Part shown: positions 33,975-43,597 of the stretch, one piece after another
How the letters are laid out: every line of letters starts with the position of its first letter
How positions within the stretch are numbered: position 1 is the first letter of the stretch
NCBI GenBank assembly: GCA_023251455.1
Contig: JAHEYT010000025.1
Location: 65,116 to 129,115, forward strand
DNA from: Bacteroidota bacterium
GTDB taxonomy: Bacteria > Bacteroidota > Bacteroidia > Bacteroidales > Prolixibacteraceae
DNA length: 64,000 nucleotides
Direction of reading: 5' to 3'
Position numbers and translations under genes: made by a program
Notes under the pieces: generated by a model
What the model was told of the DNA's origin: nothing
The model's database searches: none
Seen by the model: the letters and a program-made list of their open reading frames with translations, nothing else

Positions 33975-34252
33975 TCGTGTAAACTATTTTGATTTCGACT
34001 AGTAAGACAAATTAAGTACTTGTATTGTTTTTGGAAATGCATAAAGCCTAAATGTATATTTAATTTCTGAATGTAGCATTTTAACAGCTTCTATCAGTGA
34101 ATATGAAAATAACTGAGAACTTTCAACGTTTTGCCGATGTGTAAAATCCGTTCAACCTTTTGTTTTATGCTAAAGTGAAAGCATAAGTTTGTATCTTCGT
34201 GGCTGATTTTTGATTCGTGATATTTTAATTTTTAATTTATAATATGCTGTAT

Positions 34253-34612
34253 ATGAAAAGGTTATTTGTTTGCCTGATGGTTTGTTTTTCTTTTTCTGTT
34301 CTTTTTAATTCCTGCGAGGAAGAAGAAGTTTTTTTTCAGGAATCGTTATTGATTGGAAAATGGGCATCGGGTACCGTTTACTATAAATATTTGAGTGATT
34401 ATTCGGGGAAAACCTGGGATCCCAGTGACGATGTAACCGAAGCAGAGGCCCAGACATTTACCTGGACTTTGGTTAAATCGGAATTGACACATATTCACAT
34501 TATGGAAGTGGGAGGAAACGTACCCAAAGTATATACGGTTACTGAACTTACTGCTACTTCGCTAAAGTATAAAGACGACTTTGGAACAACGTATTCGTTT
34601 ACAAAACAATAA
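34253..34612 (+). CDS. small lipoprotein, lipocalin-like
   Basis: About 119 residues from the ATG at 34253 (MKRLFVCLMVCFSF); an ATG three codons earlier is possible. Lipobox LFNSC followed by EEEEVFFQESLLIGKWASGTVYYKY, a pattern typical of Bacteroidota lipocalin-like lipoproteins (GKW near the start, alternating beta strands, SLKYKDDFGTTYSFTKQ end). Acidic residues after the Cys may act as a surface export signal. It ends 3 bases before the AsmA-like gene, so probably co-expressed with it. Confidence 0.75.
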   Translation: MKRLFVCLMVCFSFSVLFNSCEEEEVFFQESLLIGKWASGTVYYKYLSDYSGKTWDPSDDVTEAEAQTFTWTLVKSELTHIHIMEVGGNVPKVYTVTELTATSLKYKDDFGTTYSFTKQ

Positions 34613-34615
34613 GCG

Positions 34616-37600
34616 ATGCAAAAAGTGTTTAAAAGTCTGGCTATTGCATTAGCGGCGATTTTGTTTATTTGGGTTGTAGTTGTCGGTTTTGCGGTTTGGT
34701 TCGTTTTTACACCCGCTAAAATCACGCCCATTGTTCGCACCCAAATGGCCAAATTCATCACCTGCGAATCGCAGGTTGGCGAGGTAGAGTTGACTTTCTT
34801 CAGCACTTTTCCCCGGTTTGGAATCAAAGTGAACCGTTTTGCCCTGATCAATCACATTCCTGAAGTTCCATCCGATACTTTGGTGCGTGCTGACCAATTT
34901 GTTGGCATCGTTGATTTGGCTGCCTGGTGGAAGCACAATGAGCTGGTGTTTACGGAGCTGCAGCTCCGTAATGGCACCATCAATGCGTTTGTTGATAGTT
35001 TGGGGCGAACCAATTTTGATATTATCAAATCAGATACGATTACTGCTCCGGAAGATTCGGAAATGCCTTTTCGTTTCATCAATCTGGAAAATGTAGATTT
35101 AAAAGATATCGATGTTTCGTACCTCGATCAATCGATGAAGCTTCAGACGGATGTTCGCGACCTGACCGCACAGTTTTCAGGAAAGATGATTTCCGATACG
35201 ATCAACACGCAAATCAAAGTGAGCGAAGGAATTATGTCGCTGACTTACGACGGAGAAAATTATCTTCGAAGTGCGTCAGTGAAAGCCAATTCGAATGCCC
35301 GGTTTAATCTCCCGAAAATGAAGATCGATTTTGGGAATTCGGAGGTGAAAGTAAACAACATGAACCTGACTTTTAGCGGCTCCATTGAGAATGATTCAGT
35401 TCACGATCAGATGCTTTTCGATCTCAATTACCAAACGAAATTATTGCCGTTGACAGAAATGTTGGCCTTTGTTCCATCCGGTTATCAATCGTATCTGAAA
35501 GGTGTTGAAGCCAATGGGTTGGTTTCTTCGGATGGTAAAATCAAAGGAGCTTATTCCGACTCGATGATGCCATTGATGGATTTGCACATCGTCCTTCAGG
35601 ATGGAACGTTAAAATACGATGATTTCCCGGTTCCGTTAAGCCAGATGAATGGTGAAGTTGCTTTTTATTCCGATTTGACTAACGATGATATTTCGTATTT
35701 GCAAATTGAGAAGTTTAGCGCGAAAACTCCGAAATCGTCCATTCAAACGAGTGGAAAAATCACTCATTTTCTGACTGATATGCACTGCGATCTGACATCA
35801 GAAGGCGATCTGGAGTTGTCGGAACTGGCATCGATGATACCCGCCGATATGAAAACTAAACTTAGCGGACGGGCGGCTGGAAAGGTGATTTCGCAATTTT
35901 CGATGTCGCAGATCGAAAAGATGCAACTCGAAAAAATGGTGCTTTCAGGCTCGGTAAACTTGTCGGATTTTAAGCTGGTTTACGATACCATTTCGATGCA
36001 GACCGACGATTCGAAAGTCGATTTCAGTTTGCCCAATTCGTTGGCTTCTGCAGGAAACAAACGGTTTGTAAACGCCAAAATAAATACCAAAAACCTTGCT
36101 GTCAGCACGCCGAAAAGTATTAATTCGTTGTTTAAAAATGGTCAGGTTTCGCTCGAAGCTTCAGATTTTAGGGACAGCACACGAATTCCGGAGGTGGCTT
36201 GTACGTTTAAGCTCGATTCGCTTTCTGCACGAATGGATACTGTTCAGTTTGCCGTTCAAAAACCTGTCGGACAGTTGGATATGGCGCCTCGAAAAGGCAA
36301 CGTCGCAAAACCTGAAGTGAATGTGACTTTTGATAGTGGTCGCTTGCTCGCTTCTGCCGGTTCAGCTAAAGGCCGTATGAATAATGCAAAACTGAAAGCG
36401 TATTATTTGAGCGACAAAGTTCAGCCGAAAATGAAGATTCAATATTCGGGAGAGAACCTGAAAATGGCGATGGGCAAGGACTCGGCACGTATGAATAAAA
36501 TTGATCTGAACGCCGACCTGGTGAACGATCAGAGTCAAAAGGAAGTTCTTTTACAATGGCAGGCCAACGGATTTGTGAAAGTTGACCAAGGTGTAATTTC
36601 CATGTCGTCGCTCAAATATCCGCTCGAAATCCCTTCCATCCAAATGGATTTTACGCCTGAAGTGTTCAACATCAACGAGAGCAAACTGAAAATTGATCAA
36701 TCAGATTTCAGCCTTTACGGAAAGTTGAATAATGTAATTTCCTATTTCAGAAAAGACTCGTTACTTCGCGGAAATTTCAACTTTGTGAGCAACAAAACCG
36801 ATCTGGTACAACTGATGCAACTCACAAGTGGTTTGGGTGAAACGAAGGCCGATTCGGTTCAGTCGACTCAAACAGCCGATGTTTCGACCGGCCCGTATAT
36901 GGTTCCGAAAGGAATGGATTTGCAGTTGAATGTCGACATTGGCTCGGCCAATTATGGTTCGGGTGAAGCCCGCGATATCAAAGGAAAAGTGCGTGTGAAA
37001 GACGGCTTGCTGGTTTTGGATGACCTGAATTTTGTGACTCCTGCTGCCAAAATGAAACTGACGACCATGTACCGCACTCCCCGGAAAAACCATCTTTTTA
37101 TGGGGCTCGATTTTCACATGATGGACGTTGAGATCAGCGAACTGTTGAAAATTATTCCGGATGTGGACTCGATTATGCCCATGCTGCGCTCGTTTAGCGG
37201 AAAAGGCGAGTTTCACATGGCTGCAGAAACCTACCTCGATTCGCTGTATAACCCAAAGAAATCGACCATTCGCGGGGCTGCGTCTGTTCGTGGGCAGAAC
37301 CTGGTTCTGATGGACGGGGAGACGTTTAGCGAAATTGCTAAAACCTTAAAATTCAGTAAAAAGACGTTCAATAAAGTCGATAGTTTAGCGGCCGAGTTTA
37401 CAGTATTCAAGCAGGAAATTGATGTTTATCCGTTCCTGATCGTCATGGATAAATACAAGGGTGTTGTGGCCGGACGACATAACATGGACATGAGTTTCGA
37501 TTACCACATTTCGGTGGTCGACAGTCCGTTGCCCATCAAATTCGGAATTGATATCACCGGCACGCTTGATGATTTGAAATACAGGCTGGCCAAATGCCGC

Positions 37601-37717
37601 TATGCCGAAATGTACCGACCGGCGGCAAGGGGGGAAGTGCAGAACCGGCAAATGGAACTTCGGCGTATGATTCGCGAAGCGCTCACGCAAAAACTGGCGC
37701 AGCCGCTCAATCCATAA
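34616..37717 (+). CDS. AsmA-family protein
   Basis: 1033 residues. An N-terminal helix (residues 10-33) anchors a long periplasmic protein. Residues 33-80 (FTPAKITPIVRTQMAKFITCESQVGEVELTFFSTFPRFGIKV) form the AsmA N-terminal domain, and repeated beta strands run to an AsmA_2-like C-terminal region (RGAASVRGQNLVLMDGETFSEIAKTL). Family members are bridge-like lipid transporters or membrane-homeostasis factors between inner and outer membrane. It follows a small lipoprotein after 3 bases. The last residues are rich in Arg and Gln. A weak hairpin with T run lies 12 bases past the stop. Confidence 0.9.
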   Translation: MQKVFKSLAIALAAILFIWVVVVGFAVWFVFTPAKITPIVRTQMAKFITCESQVGEVELTFFSTFPRFGIKVNRFALINHIPEVPSDTLVRADQFVGIVDLAAWWKHNELVFTELQLRNGTINAFVDSLGRTNFDIIKSDTITAPEDSEMPFRFINLENVDLKDIDVSYLDQSMKLQTDVRDLTAQFSGKMISDTINTQIKVSEGIMSLTYDGENYLRSASVKANSNARFNLPKMKIDFGNSEVKVNNMNLTFSGSIENDSVHDQMLFDLNYQTKLLPLTEMLAFVPSGYQSYLKGVEANGLVSSDGKIKGAYSDSMMPLMDLHIVLQDGTLKYDDFPVPLSQMNGEVAFYSDLTNDDISYLQIEKFSAKTPKSSIQTSGKITHFLTDMHCDLTSEGDLELSELASMIPADMKTKLSGRAAGKVISQFSMSQIEKMQLEKMVLSGSVNLSDFKLVYDTISMQTDDSKVDFSLPNSLASAGNKRFVNAKINTKNLAVSTPKSINSLFKNGQVSLEASDFRDSTRIPEVACTFKLDSLSARMDTVQFAVQKPVGQLDMAPRKGNVAKPEVNVTFDSGRLLASAGSAKGRMNNAKLKAYYLSDKVQPKMKIQYSGENLKMAMGKDSARMNKIDLNADLVNDQSQKEVLLQWQANGFVKVDQGVISMSSLKYPLEIPSIQMDFTPEVFNINESKLKIDQSDFSLYGKLNNVISYFRKDSLLRGNFNFVSNKTDLVQLMQLTSGLGETKADSVQSTQTADVSTGPYMVPKGMDLQLNVDIGSANYGSGEARDIKGKVRVKDGLLVLDDLNFVTPAAKMKLTTMYRTPRKNHLFMGLDFHMMDVEISELLKIIPDVDSIMPMLRSFSGKGEFHMAAETYLDSLYNPKKSTIRGAASVRGQNLVLMDGETFSEIAKTLKFSKKTFNKVDSLAAEFTVFKQEIDVYPFLIVMDKYKGVVAGRHNMDMSFDYHISVVDSPLPIKFGIDITGTLDDLKYRLAKCRYAEMYRPAARGEVQNRQMELRRMIREALTQKLAQPLNP

Positions 37718-37728
37718 AATAACAGAAA

Positions 37729-37752
37729 GTCTCGGGAGACTAGGGTTTTTTG
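37729..37752 (+). terminator. probable terminator after the AsmA-like gene
   Basis: AGTCTC-GG-GAGACT gives a 6-bp stem followed by AGGGTTTTTT. The loop is only two bases, so the stem probably opens by a pair. Confidence 0.5.
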
Positions 37753-37854
37753 TGCCTGAAGATTCAGGTGTAATGTTTTCAACTGGCTTGAAATCAGTTC
37801 ACAAAATATTGATAATAATCGGTTTTGTTTTCATAATTTTTACAGAAAGTACTA

Positions 37855-37862
37855 TACCTTTG
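37855..37862 (+). promoter_or_regulatory. promoter -7 element TACCTTTG
   Basis: Perfect TAnnTTTG match 88 bases upstream of the esterase-fusion start, in a very AT-rich gap. No -33 at the preferred distance. Confidence 0.45.
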
Positions 37863-37949
37863 GTAATAATATTTACAAGTTATACCACATAAAAAAAACT
37901 AGGCAACCAACTAAACATTTTTAACTTCTATAACAGTAGCCATTTTTTC

Positions 37950-39869
37950 ATGAAAAAAATCCAACTAATAATAATTATAACTCTACTAACCTTTGGTACT
38001 AACTTCGGACAAACTTTTTACGCTGGATTTAAATCTTTTCAATTAAAAGACAGTACAAGAATTTACAAACCAAATACGGAATTAAGCGATAGTTTACACT
38101 ATAGGCCTGTCGATTTGGATATTTGGTATCCTTCAAATGAAAAAAAAGGAAAAGCGTTGAAATCTGGAGATTTATTCTGCTTATTCGAACAAAGAGCGGT
38201 CAACTATCAGGATAACGAAGACTATACAGGAATAATCAACGATTTGGCACAATTTTACGTTGTAGAACTGGGCGCAGGAACGGACGGTCAAAAATTGCTG
38301 AATATCGAAACAAAAAGTTTTTCCAACCTTGAACCTTCCGCAACAAAATATCCAGTCATTGTTTATATGTCTGGTTTTAATGGAATGGGATTTGAAAACT
38401 ATAAAATTCTTGAAGAACTGGCACAAAATGGCTTTTTGGTTGTTTCAATTTGGTCGGTCGGTCGTTATCCTGGCGACATGACCAATCAAAAAGAGGATTT
38501 GCTCGAACAAGTTCATGACGCTGAATTTGCAATTCGTTACCTAAAAGAAAACGACTCTTTAAATGCCGATTTCAATAATATCGGGATTATTGGGTGTAGT
38601 TGGGGAGGTATGAGCACGGCAGTTCTTGTAGACGGAAACCCGAATATAAAAGCCTTTGTATCGCTGGATGGAACAGAAACTCACTATTTTGGGGAAGAAG
38701 ATGAAAATGACCAATTTATTCAAGAAATTTACGATTCAGGACTTTTCAATCCAGAGACACAAAACATAAAATACCTTTATCTTGAAAGCGGAGATAAACT
38801 TGATGAATTTCAACCTTTGAAAGATTATAATTATTTTCGAGAGCTAAATTCAAAAAAATACTATTTACGCTTCAAAAAAAGTACCCACGCCGACTTTACT
38901 TGCATTCCCTCAATTCTTGAATCTTCGGACAATTCTGTTCAAGTTTATGACAACATCAAAAATTTAACCGTAGCTTTTTTTAAAGAATCATTGGAAAACA
39001 AAGATGTCTTTCAATCTGTTTGGGAAAAATTAATGGCATTTGACTACACTACCGAAGAACCGTATAATATTTCAAAGAAAACCGAAACAACATCCGAAAT
39101 CGTGGGTGTTGTTGTTGATAATGAAAATGATAAACCATTACAATACGTTAGCATTGGGATTTTAAATAAGGAGACCGGAACAGTTACAGATATTAACGGC
39201 AAATTTGCTCTCCACTTAAAAGAAGAATTTGAGAACGACACAATCAGAATTTCATCTATCGGCTATAAAACAGTTGAAATTTTAGTAAAAGATTTAATGC
39301 TAAAAAAACAGCCGGTATCAATAAACCTGGATGAACAAATAAACGAATTGGATGAAGTTGTCATTACAGCAAGTGAATTCAAGAAAAAAATTCTCGGAAA
39401 CGAAACCGAATCAAAGTTTATGAGTACAGGATTTAGCTATGACCAACTTGGAGCTGAAATGGGTGTCAAAATTAACATTCGAAAAAAACAAACATTTGTA
39501 GATGCTTTTAACTTCAATATTTCACATAATAGATTAAGTGCAAAATCCATTTTCCGGGTTAATTTTTACAGCGTTGAAAATAACAAGCCAAACGAAAATA
39601 TCTTGACGGAAAATATTCTAGTTCTGATTGAACCAAAACAAGTTGGAAAAATAACAATAGATTTAAAGCCTTACAACATAGTTTTAAATAATGATGTTAT
39701 CGTTACTCTAGAATGGGTAGCCTCAGATGGAGAGAACAACAATGGCGAAGCCATATTTTTTTCGATCGGAATGTTTAACAGTGGAACTCTTTATAAAAAA
39801 TCGAGTCAGGCAAAATTCAAGAAATATAGCAATATGGGTGTTGGATTTAACATTGACGTGAGATATTAA
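37950..39869 (+). CDS. secreted alpha/beta hydrolase fused to a CarboxypepD_reg-like domain
   Basis: 639 residues. Signal peptide 1-20. Residues 45-345 are an alpha/beta hydrolase of the PAF-acetylhydrolase/dienelactone type: HYRPVDLDIWYPSNE start, YPVIVYMSGFNGMG oxyanion region, nucleophile Ser217 in GIIGCSWGGMS, and a late His in KKSTHADFTCIPS. Residues 385-475 (GVVVDNENDKPLQYVSIGILNKETGTVTDINGKF, then LDEVVITAS) are the carboxypeptidase regulatory-like domain normally found at the N-terminus of SusC-type receptors. A 160-residue beta-rich tail follows. This order is unusual. The gene is clearly more AT-rich than its neighbours. Substrate unknown. Confidence 0.82.
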   Translation: MKKIQLIIIITLLTFGTNFGQTFYAGFKSFQLKDSTRIYKPNTELSDSLHYRPVDLDIWYPSNEKKGKALKSGDLFCLFEQRAVNYQDNEDYTGIINDLAQFYVVELGAGTDGQKLLNIETKSFSNLEPSATKYPVIVYMSGFNGMGFENYKILEELAQNGFLVVSIWSVGRYPGDMTNQKEDLLEQVHDAEFAIRYLKENDSLNADFNNIGIIGCSWGGMSTAVLVDGNPNIKAFVSLDGTETHYFGEEDENDQFIQEIYDSGLFNPETQNIKYLYLESGDKLDEFQPLKDYNYFRELNSKKYYLRFKKSTHADFTCIPSILESSDNSVQVYDNIKNLTVAFFKESLENKDVFQSVWEKLMAFDYTTEEPYNISKKTETTSEIVGVVVDNENDKPLQYVSIGILNKETGTVTDINGKFALHLKEEFENDTIRISSIGYKTVEILVKDLMLKKQPVSINLDEQINELDEVVITASEFKKKILGNETESKFMSTGFSYDQLGAEMGVKINIRKKQTFVDAFNFNISHNRLSAKSIFRVNFYSVENNKPNENILTENILVLIEPKQVGKITIDLKPYNIVLNNDVIVTLEWVASDGENNNGEAIFFSIGMFNSGTLYKKSSQAKFKKYSNMGVGFNIDVRY

Positions 39870-40046
39870 AAAACGTGGTTCCCCAATTACTATAAGCAAT
39901 TGGGGTAAAAGTGATTAACCAAAAGATAATACAAAAGCTTTGCTCCTCCAGATATACTAAAACTTGCAGTGCTAATGCTGATTTTTAATCAGCGTTTTAT
40001 GATCTGTGGATTTTAAAATCCGCCAAACAAATTAAAACAAAAAGCC

Positions 40047-40079
40047 AGTGAGCGGGTGACTCGATGTCACCCGCTCACT
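40047..40079. repeat. perfect 14-bp inverted repeat
   Basis: AGTGAGCGGGTGAC, five-base loop TCGAT, and GTCACCCGCTCACT. It sits 15 bases upstream of the antirepressor remnant and may be its old terminator or leader structure, or part of an insertion scar. Confidence 0.7.
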
Positions 40080-40093
40080 AAAAAATAAAAACC

Positions 40094-40240
40094 ATGACCA
40101 AAGAAACAGTCATCAAATTGTTCGAGCAAAAGCAAGTCCGAGGCTTTTAATATAAGTAAATGAAACGGTTACAAATTGTACCCGTTTGAAATTACTTGCC
40201 GAAGACGGTAAAATGCGATTAGCAGATGTTGCCGATACCA
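40094..40240 (+). pseudogene. remnant of a Bro-N/antirepressor-like gene
   Basis: The start reads MTKETVIKLFEQKQVRGF then stop; 5 bases later, in another frame, NETVTNCTRLKLLAEDGKM continues with RLADVADT. Both pieces match the N-terminal domain of Bro/KilA-type phage antirepressor proteins, which begin with IKLFENQQVR and later contain NCxxLKM-ADGKMRxTDVADT. About 45 codons between them are deleted and everything after is missing, replaced by a GGATTTGTAATTC repeat. The call is from memory of the family. Confidence 0.6.
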
Positions 40241-40339
40241 AGCACCTTATAACTTTGGATTTGTAATTCTCCGCTGGCAATGGTCTGAGACCCGTGTCTT
40301 GTTACAAAAGCAAAAGCTTTTTCTTAACTTAAATCAACT

Positions 40340-41677
40340 ATGAAATTAATAAATGTGAAAAATCCAACAAGCATTCCTATTTTGAGCTTGGTAGTTCTGT
40401 GCATTACTCTGTTTTCATCCTGCAAAAGCGATCCGGTAGAATATACCATTGGTGCATTCAGTAATGATGGGAATGAACGGAATATGATAGTGGTAATGAG
40501 CGATCTTCATCTGGGTGCCGATTTGACATATGCTGAGTGCAGTAAAAATCTGGGAGCGTTAGAGAAATTGCTTAAACAGATAAAAGCGGCGTCCAACGTT
40601 AAAGAACTGGTTATTGCCGGCGATATGCTCGACGAATGGTTTGTACCGGCAAACGTAGATACTTATCAGGGAAAGGATCAGGCCGATTTTGTAAAACGTA
40701 TCGCAGCAACCAATAAAGGTGTGATAGATGCTTTGAATAGCATCATTCAAGAAAAGAAGATACGGGTTACCTATGTGCCCGGAAATCATGATTTGACCGT
40801 TACGGCAGCCAATGTGGAAAGTATACTGCCGGGCATCAATCAGGCCCGGGATGCTGAACTGGGTCTGGGAACTTATTCGCCGGCAGATGCCCCGAAGATA
40901 GTCATTGAACATGGGCATCGGTATAATTTTTTCTGTGCCCCCGATCCTATCTCCAATCAGGATATTGCTCCTGGCACTATACAGCCTCCGGGTTACTTTT
41001 ACACCAGAATAGCTGTGCTGCATGTCGTGCAGGAACCTGCAACACCAGCCGACACGCCCCCTATGGTTACACAAAACACTTCGGGAGATGCCAGCCAGAA
41101 ACTGCTATACGTTTATTGGTATGTATGGAGCAAAGCATTAGCCACCTACCCAATAGCCAATAAGTTTGACGAGAAAATAATTGTAACCAATGTGAATGGT
41201 TTTAAAGGAAATTACGCGGTAAACGATATACTACCTTATCAAACCACCCCGGGCGGAGTGATCGATGTTAAGTTCTATAAAGGCATTCAGGATAGTTGGA
41301 CTGAACGGCAAACGCGCAATCATGTGGCCATTCCTATTCCAATCAGTCAGGCCATAGCAAATTCGGGCAAAGCAAGTGAATCGGAATTTCAGGCAACAAA
41401 TCAATACTTTTTGAACCCCAATTCGGATAAAAGAATCGTTATCTTCGGGCATACGCACGATCCAAAGATTATTGCTTCGACAAACAATAACGGTCAGAAA
41501 TGCATCTATGCAAATTCCGGAACGTGGATCGATCACAATGGGGTAGCGCCCACCACCATGAGTTTTGTGGTTATTACTCCGCAGGATGCAATGGCTTCGT
41601 CGCAAACTTACGTGAAACTATATAATTTTGAAAACGAAGTGATCACAACAATGGCTCAGGACTCGATACGGTATTGA
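40340..41677 (+). CDS. calcineurin-like phosphoesterase lipoprotein
   Basis: 445 residues. Signal peptide with lipobox LFSSC (Cys near 29). All metal-binding motifs of the calcineurin-like fold are present in order: VMSDLHLGAD, VIAGDMLDEW, YVPGNHDLT, IEHGHRYN, and FGHTHDPK. It probably hydrolyses a phosphoester in the periplasm or at the cell surface; substrate unknown. It is single, between a repeat-rich gap and another lipoprotein. No fusion or truncation seen. Confidence 0.88.
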   Translation: MKLINVKNPTSIPILSLVVLCITLFSSCKSDPVEYTIGAFSNDGNERNMIVVMSDLHLGADLTYAECSKNLGALEKLLKQIKAASNVKELVIAGDMLDEWFVPANVDTYQGKDQADFVKRIAATNKGVIDALNSIIQEKKIRVTYVPGNHDLTVTAANVESILPGINQARDAELGLGTYSPADAPKIVIEHGHRYNFFCAPDPISNQDIAPGTIQPPGYFYTRIAVLHVVQEPATPADTPPMVTQNTSGDASQKLLYVYWYVWSKALATYPIANKFDEKIIVTNVNGFKGNYAVNDILPYQTTPGGVIDVKFYKGIQDSWTERQTRNHVAIPIPISQAIANSGKASESEFQATNQYFLNPNSDKRIVIFGHTHDPKIIASTNNNGQKCIYANSGTWIDHNGVAPTTMSFVVITPQDAMASSQTYVKLYNFENEVITTMAQDSIRY

Positions 41678-41699
41678 ATTGAGATATTCTAAAACCTTA

Positions 41700-41752
41700 G
41701 CTGGTGCTGATTTGTAATCGGCACCTTGTGGATTAGGATTTGTAATTCTGAT
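41700..41752. repeat. GATTTGTAATC-type palindromic repeat cluster
   Basis: GGTGCTGATTTGTAATCGGCACC is a near-perfect inverted repeat, followed by GGATTAGGATTTGTAATTCTGATTAC. Related units occur at 39970-40024 and 40253-40275. Confidence 0.6.
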
Positions 41753-41872
41753 TACTTGAATGTTTGAATTTGGTAAATTTTACTGATTTATTGTCATGAA
41801 ATTAGCCCCCATATTCATTGGGATAATAAAAATCGCTGTACGCAGAAAATAATGCTTAAAGGAAAACAAAAG

Positions 41873-42685
41873 ATGAAAAATGCTTGTATAGTAATCGTCT
41901 TATTGGCGCTGTTTGGTGGATGCGAAAAAGCAATTCATATTACTCAACCAACGATCCTGGTTCGAAATGAATCGCCAAAAGTATTTGATACCATTCAAAT
42001 TACGTGTGTCGAATATGCTGAAATTGATGGAGAAAGGCAATCTCCCGATCATTTTGAATGGTCAATTATGGATAAAGATATGCACGTTGTCTATTCCGAT
42101 TTTAAAGATTCTGCGGCAATTAATTGGATTCCTGATCGTGCCGGGTATTTCATTATTTCGTCTGAAATTGGCTATGACAAAAATAAAAGTGTTACGACTT
42201 TAAAAGAAATTGAAGTACATGAAAGTGCTTTGTCGTTGCAGAAAAAGCTGGTTGGAAAGTGGACCGGTAATGTCGAATCGATTTGGGGTGCCAAGTGGCA
42301 GGTTGACCTGGAGTTCGATAAGGTTGGACACTACATTGGTAAAGGATACAATCTTCAATATGCAAATGGGAATTATAGTATCGGTGGGCCTTTTCAATCG
42401 GCAACTTACGTTGTCGATTTTACTTCAAATCTGCCACCTTCGGAAGATGTACCTTGTACCCGGTTTCTGATTAATAAAATAATAGAGGATGCGGGATTTG
42501 GTAAATTATCGGTAAGTACTGAAACAAAAAATGGAAATGAGTACCACTCCGAATGTGCTGAAATCTACTATATCGAAGATCTTAAATTCAGTACTGGTGA
42601 TAAAGAATTGTATTTTTCTTTAAATGCGATGTATTACCAGCGAGGCGAATGGGAGATAAGGTATAATCTAAGCAAAATAGAATAA
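41873..42685 (+). CDS. lipoprotein of unknown function
   Basis: About 270 residues from the ATG at 41873 (MKNACIVIVLLALFGGC), preferred over one seven codons upstream because AAAGGAAAAC lies just before it and the signal peptide then starts cleanly. Lipobox LFGGC. Residues 30-120 have an Ig/PKD-like strand pattern (FEWSIMDKDMHVVYSDFKDSAAINWIPDRAGYF), and residues 130-270 form a lipocalin-like beta-rich domain opening with LVGKWTGNVESIWG. No named family. Convergent with murQ. Confidence 0.7.
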   Translation: MKNACIVIVLLALFGGCEKAIHITQPTILVRNESPKVFDTIQITCVEYAEIDGERQSPDHFEWSIMDKDMHVVYSDFKDSAAINWIPDRAGYFIISSEIGYDKNKSVTTLKEIEVHESALSLQKKLVGKWTGNVESIWGAKWQVDLEFDKVGHYIGKGYNLQYANGNYSIGGPFQSATYVVDFTSNLPPSEDVPCTRFLINKIIEDAGFGKLSVSTETKNGNEYHSECAEIYYIEDLKFSTGDKELYFSLNAMYYQRGEWEIRYNLSKIE

Positions 42686-42749
42686 GCATTCATTCCGGTT
42701 GCAATTAATTGTCCTTTCAGAACAATTTTGAATAAAAGATTGTATCAAA

Positions 42750-43574
42750 TTACTGCTTATTTGCATCTTTTTCGGCTTCCAAAACGGCATTAACCGAACC
42801 GTGCAGAAGTAACAAACGTTTGGCTTTAACCTCGTCGTAGCCCAGTTCAGCCATAATCATTCGGGTTCCGCGGTGAATCAGCTTTTGGTTTGTGAGTTGC
42901 ATGTTCACCATTTTGTTTCCTTTTACCCTTCCCAGCTTAATCATCAGCGAAGTGGTAATCATATTCAGGATCAGCTTTTGCGAAGTACCCGATTTCATTC
43001 GGGTGCTACCGGTCAGGAATTCCGGTCCAACAATCGCTTCAACCGGAATATCGACATTTTGCGCCAATACACTGCCTCTGTTATTCACAATGCAGCCAGT
43101 CAGGATACCTTCCGTGCGGGCTTTTTTTACGGCGCCAATTACATAAGGAGTCCGGCCTGAAGCCGCAATTCCAACAATCGAATCCAGCTGGTTTAATTCG
43201 TATTTTTCCAGGTCTTTCCATGCCTGTTCTTCGTCGTCTTCGGCCATTTCAACGGCTTTGCGGATAGCTTTGTCGCCACCGGCAATCAATCCAATAACCA
43301 AATCGTGACCAACCCCAAAAGTCGGTGGAATTTCAGAAGCATCCAAAATGCCAAGTCGGCCGCTGGTTCCGGCACCCAGGTAAAACAAGCGGCCACCTTT
43401 TTTCATGCGCTGATAAACTTCTTCTACCAGTTTCTCAATTTGGGGGATGGCTTCGTGCACAGCTGGCAAAACCTTTTTATCTTCCTCATGAATGCTGAGT
43501 AAAAGCTCTTTTACCGATTTCTTTTCCAGATCGTTATACAATGAATCGGCTTCGGTGGTACTTATTGTTGTCAT
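42750..43574 (-). CDS. murQ: N-acetylmuramic acid 6-phosphate etherase
   Basis: 274 residues. SIS-domain enzyme: LFYLGAGTSGRLGILDASEIPPTFG near residue 62, the GIAASGRTPYVIGA substrate loop, the catalytic-Glu region, and the motif TGSTRMKSGTSQK near residue 190 (the MurQ signature). It cleaves the lactyl ether of MurNAc-6-P to give GlcNAc-6-P and D-lactate. It lacks about 25 residues relative to the 298-residue E. coli protein, as often in this phylum. Second gene of a pair with the sugar kinase upstream, convergent with an unrelated lipoprotein. Start codon context is A-rich. Confidence 0.96.
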   Translation of the reverse strand: MTTISTTEADSLYNDLEKKSVKELLLSIHEEDKKVLPAVHEAIPQIEKLVEEVYQRMKKGGRLFYLGAGTSGRLGILDASEIPPTFGVGHDLVIGLIAGGDKAIRKAVEMAEDDEEQAWKDLEKYELNQLDSIVGIAASGRTPYVIGAVKKARTEGILTGCIVNNRGSVLAQNVDIPVEAIVGPEFLTGSTRMKSGTSQKLILNMITTSLMIKLGRVKGNKMVNMQLTNQKLIHRGTRMIMAELGYDEVKAKRLLLLHGSVNAVLEAEKDANKQ

Positions 43575-43597
43575 ATCGTTTATGTTTCTGAATGAAA

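Larger units (their letters stand above)
39870..40339. other. 470-base intergenic region with repeats and a gene remnant
   Basis: Contains an inverted pair CCCCAATT/AATTGGGG just after the esterase gene (39881-39905), several GATTTgTAATC-type palindromic repeats (39970-40024 and 40253-40275), a perfect 14-bp hairpin (40047-40079) and a decayed antirepressor gene (40094-40240). No intact gene. Confidence 0.6.
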
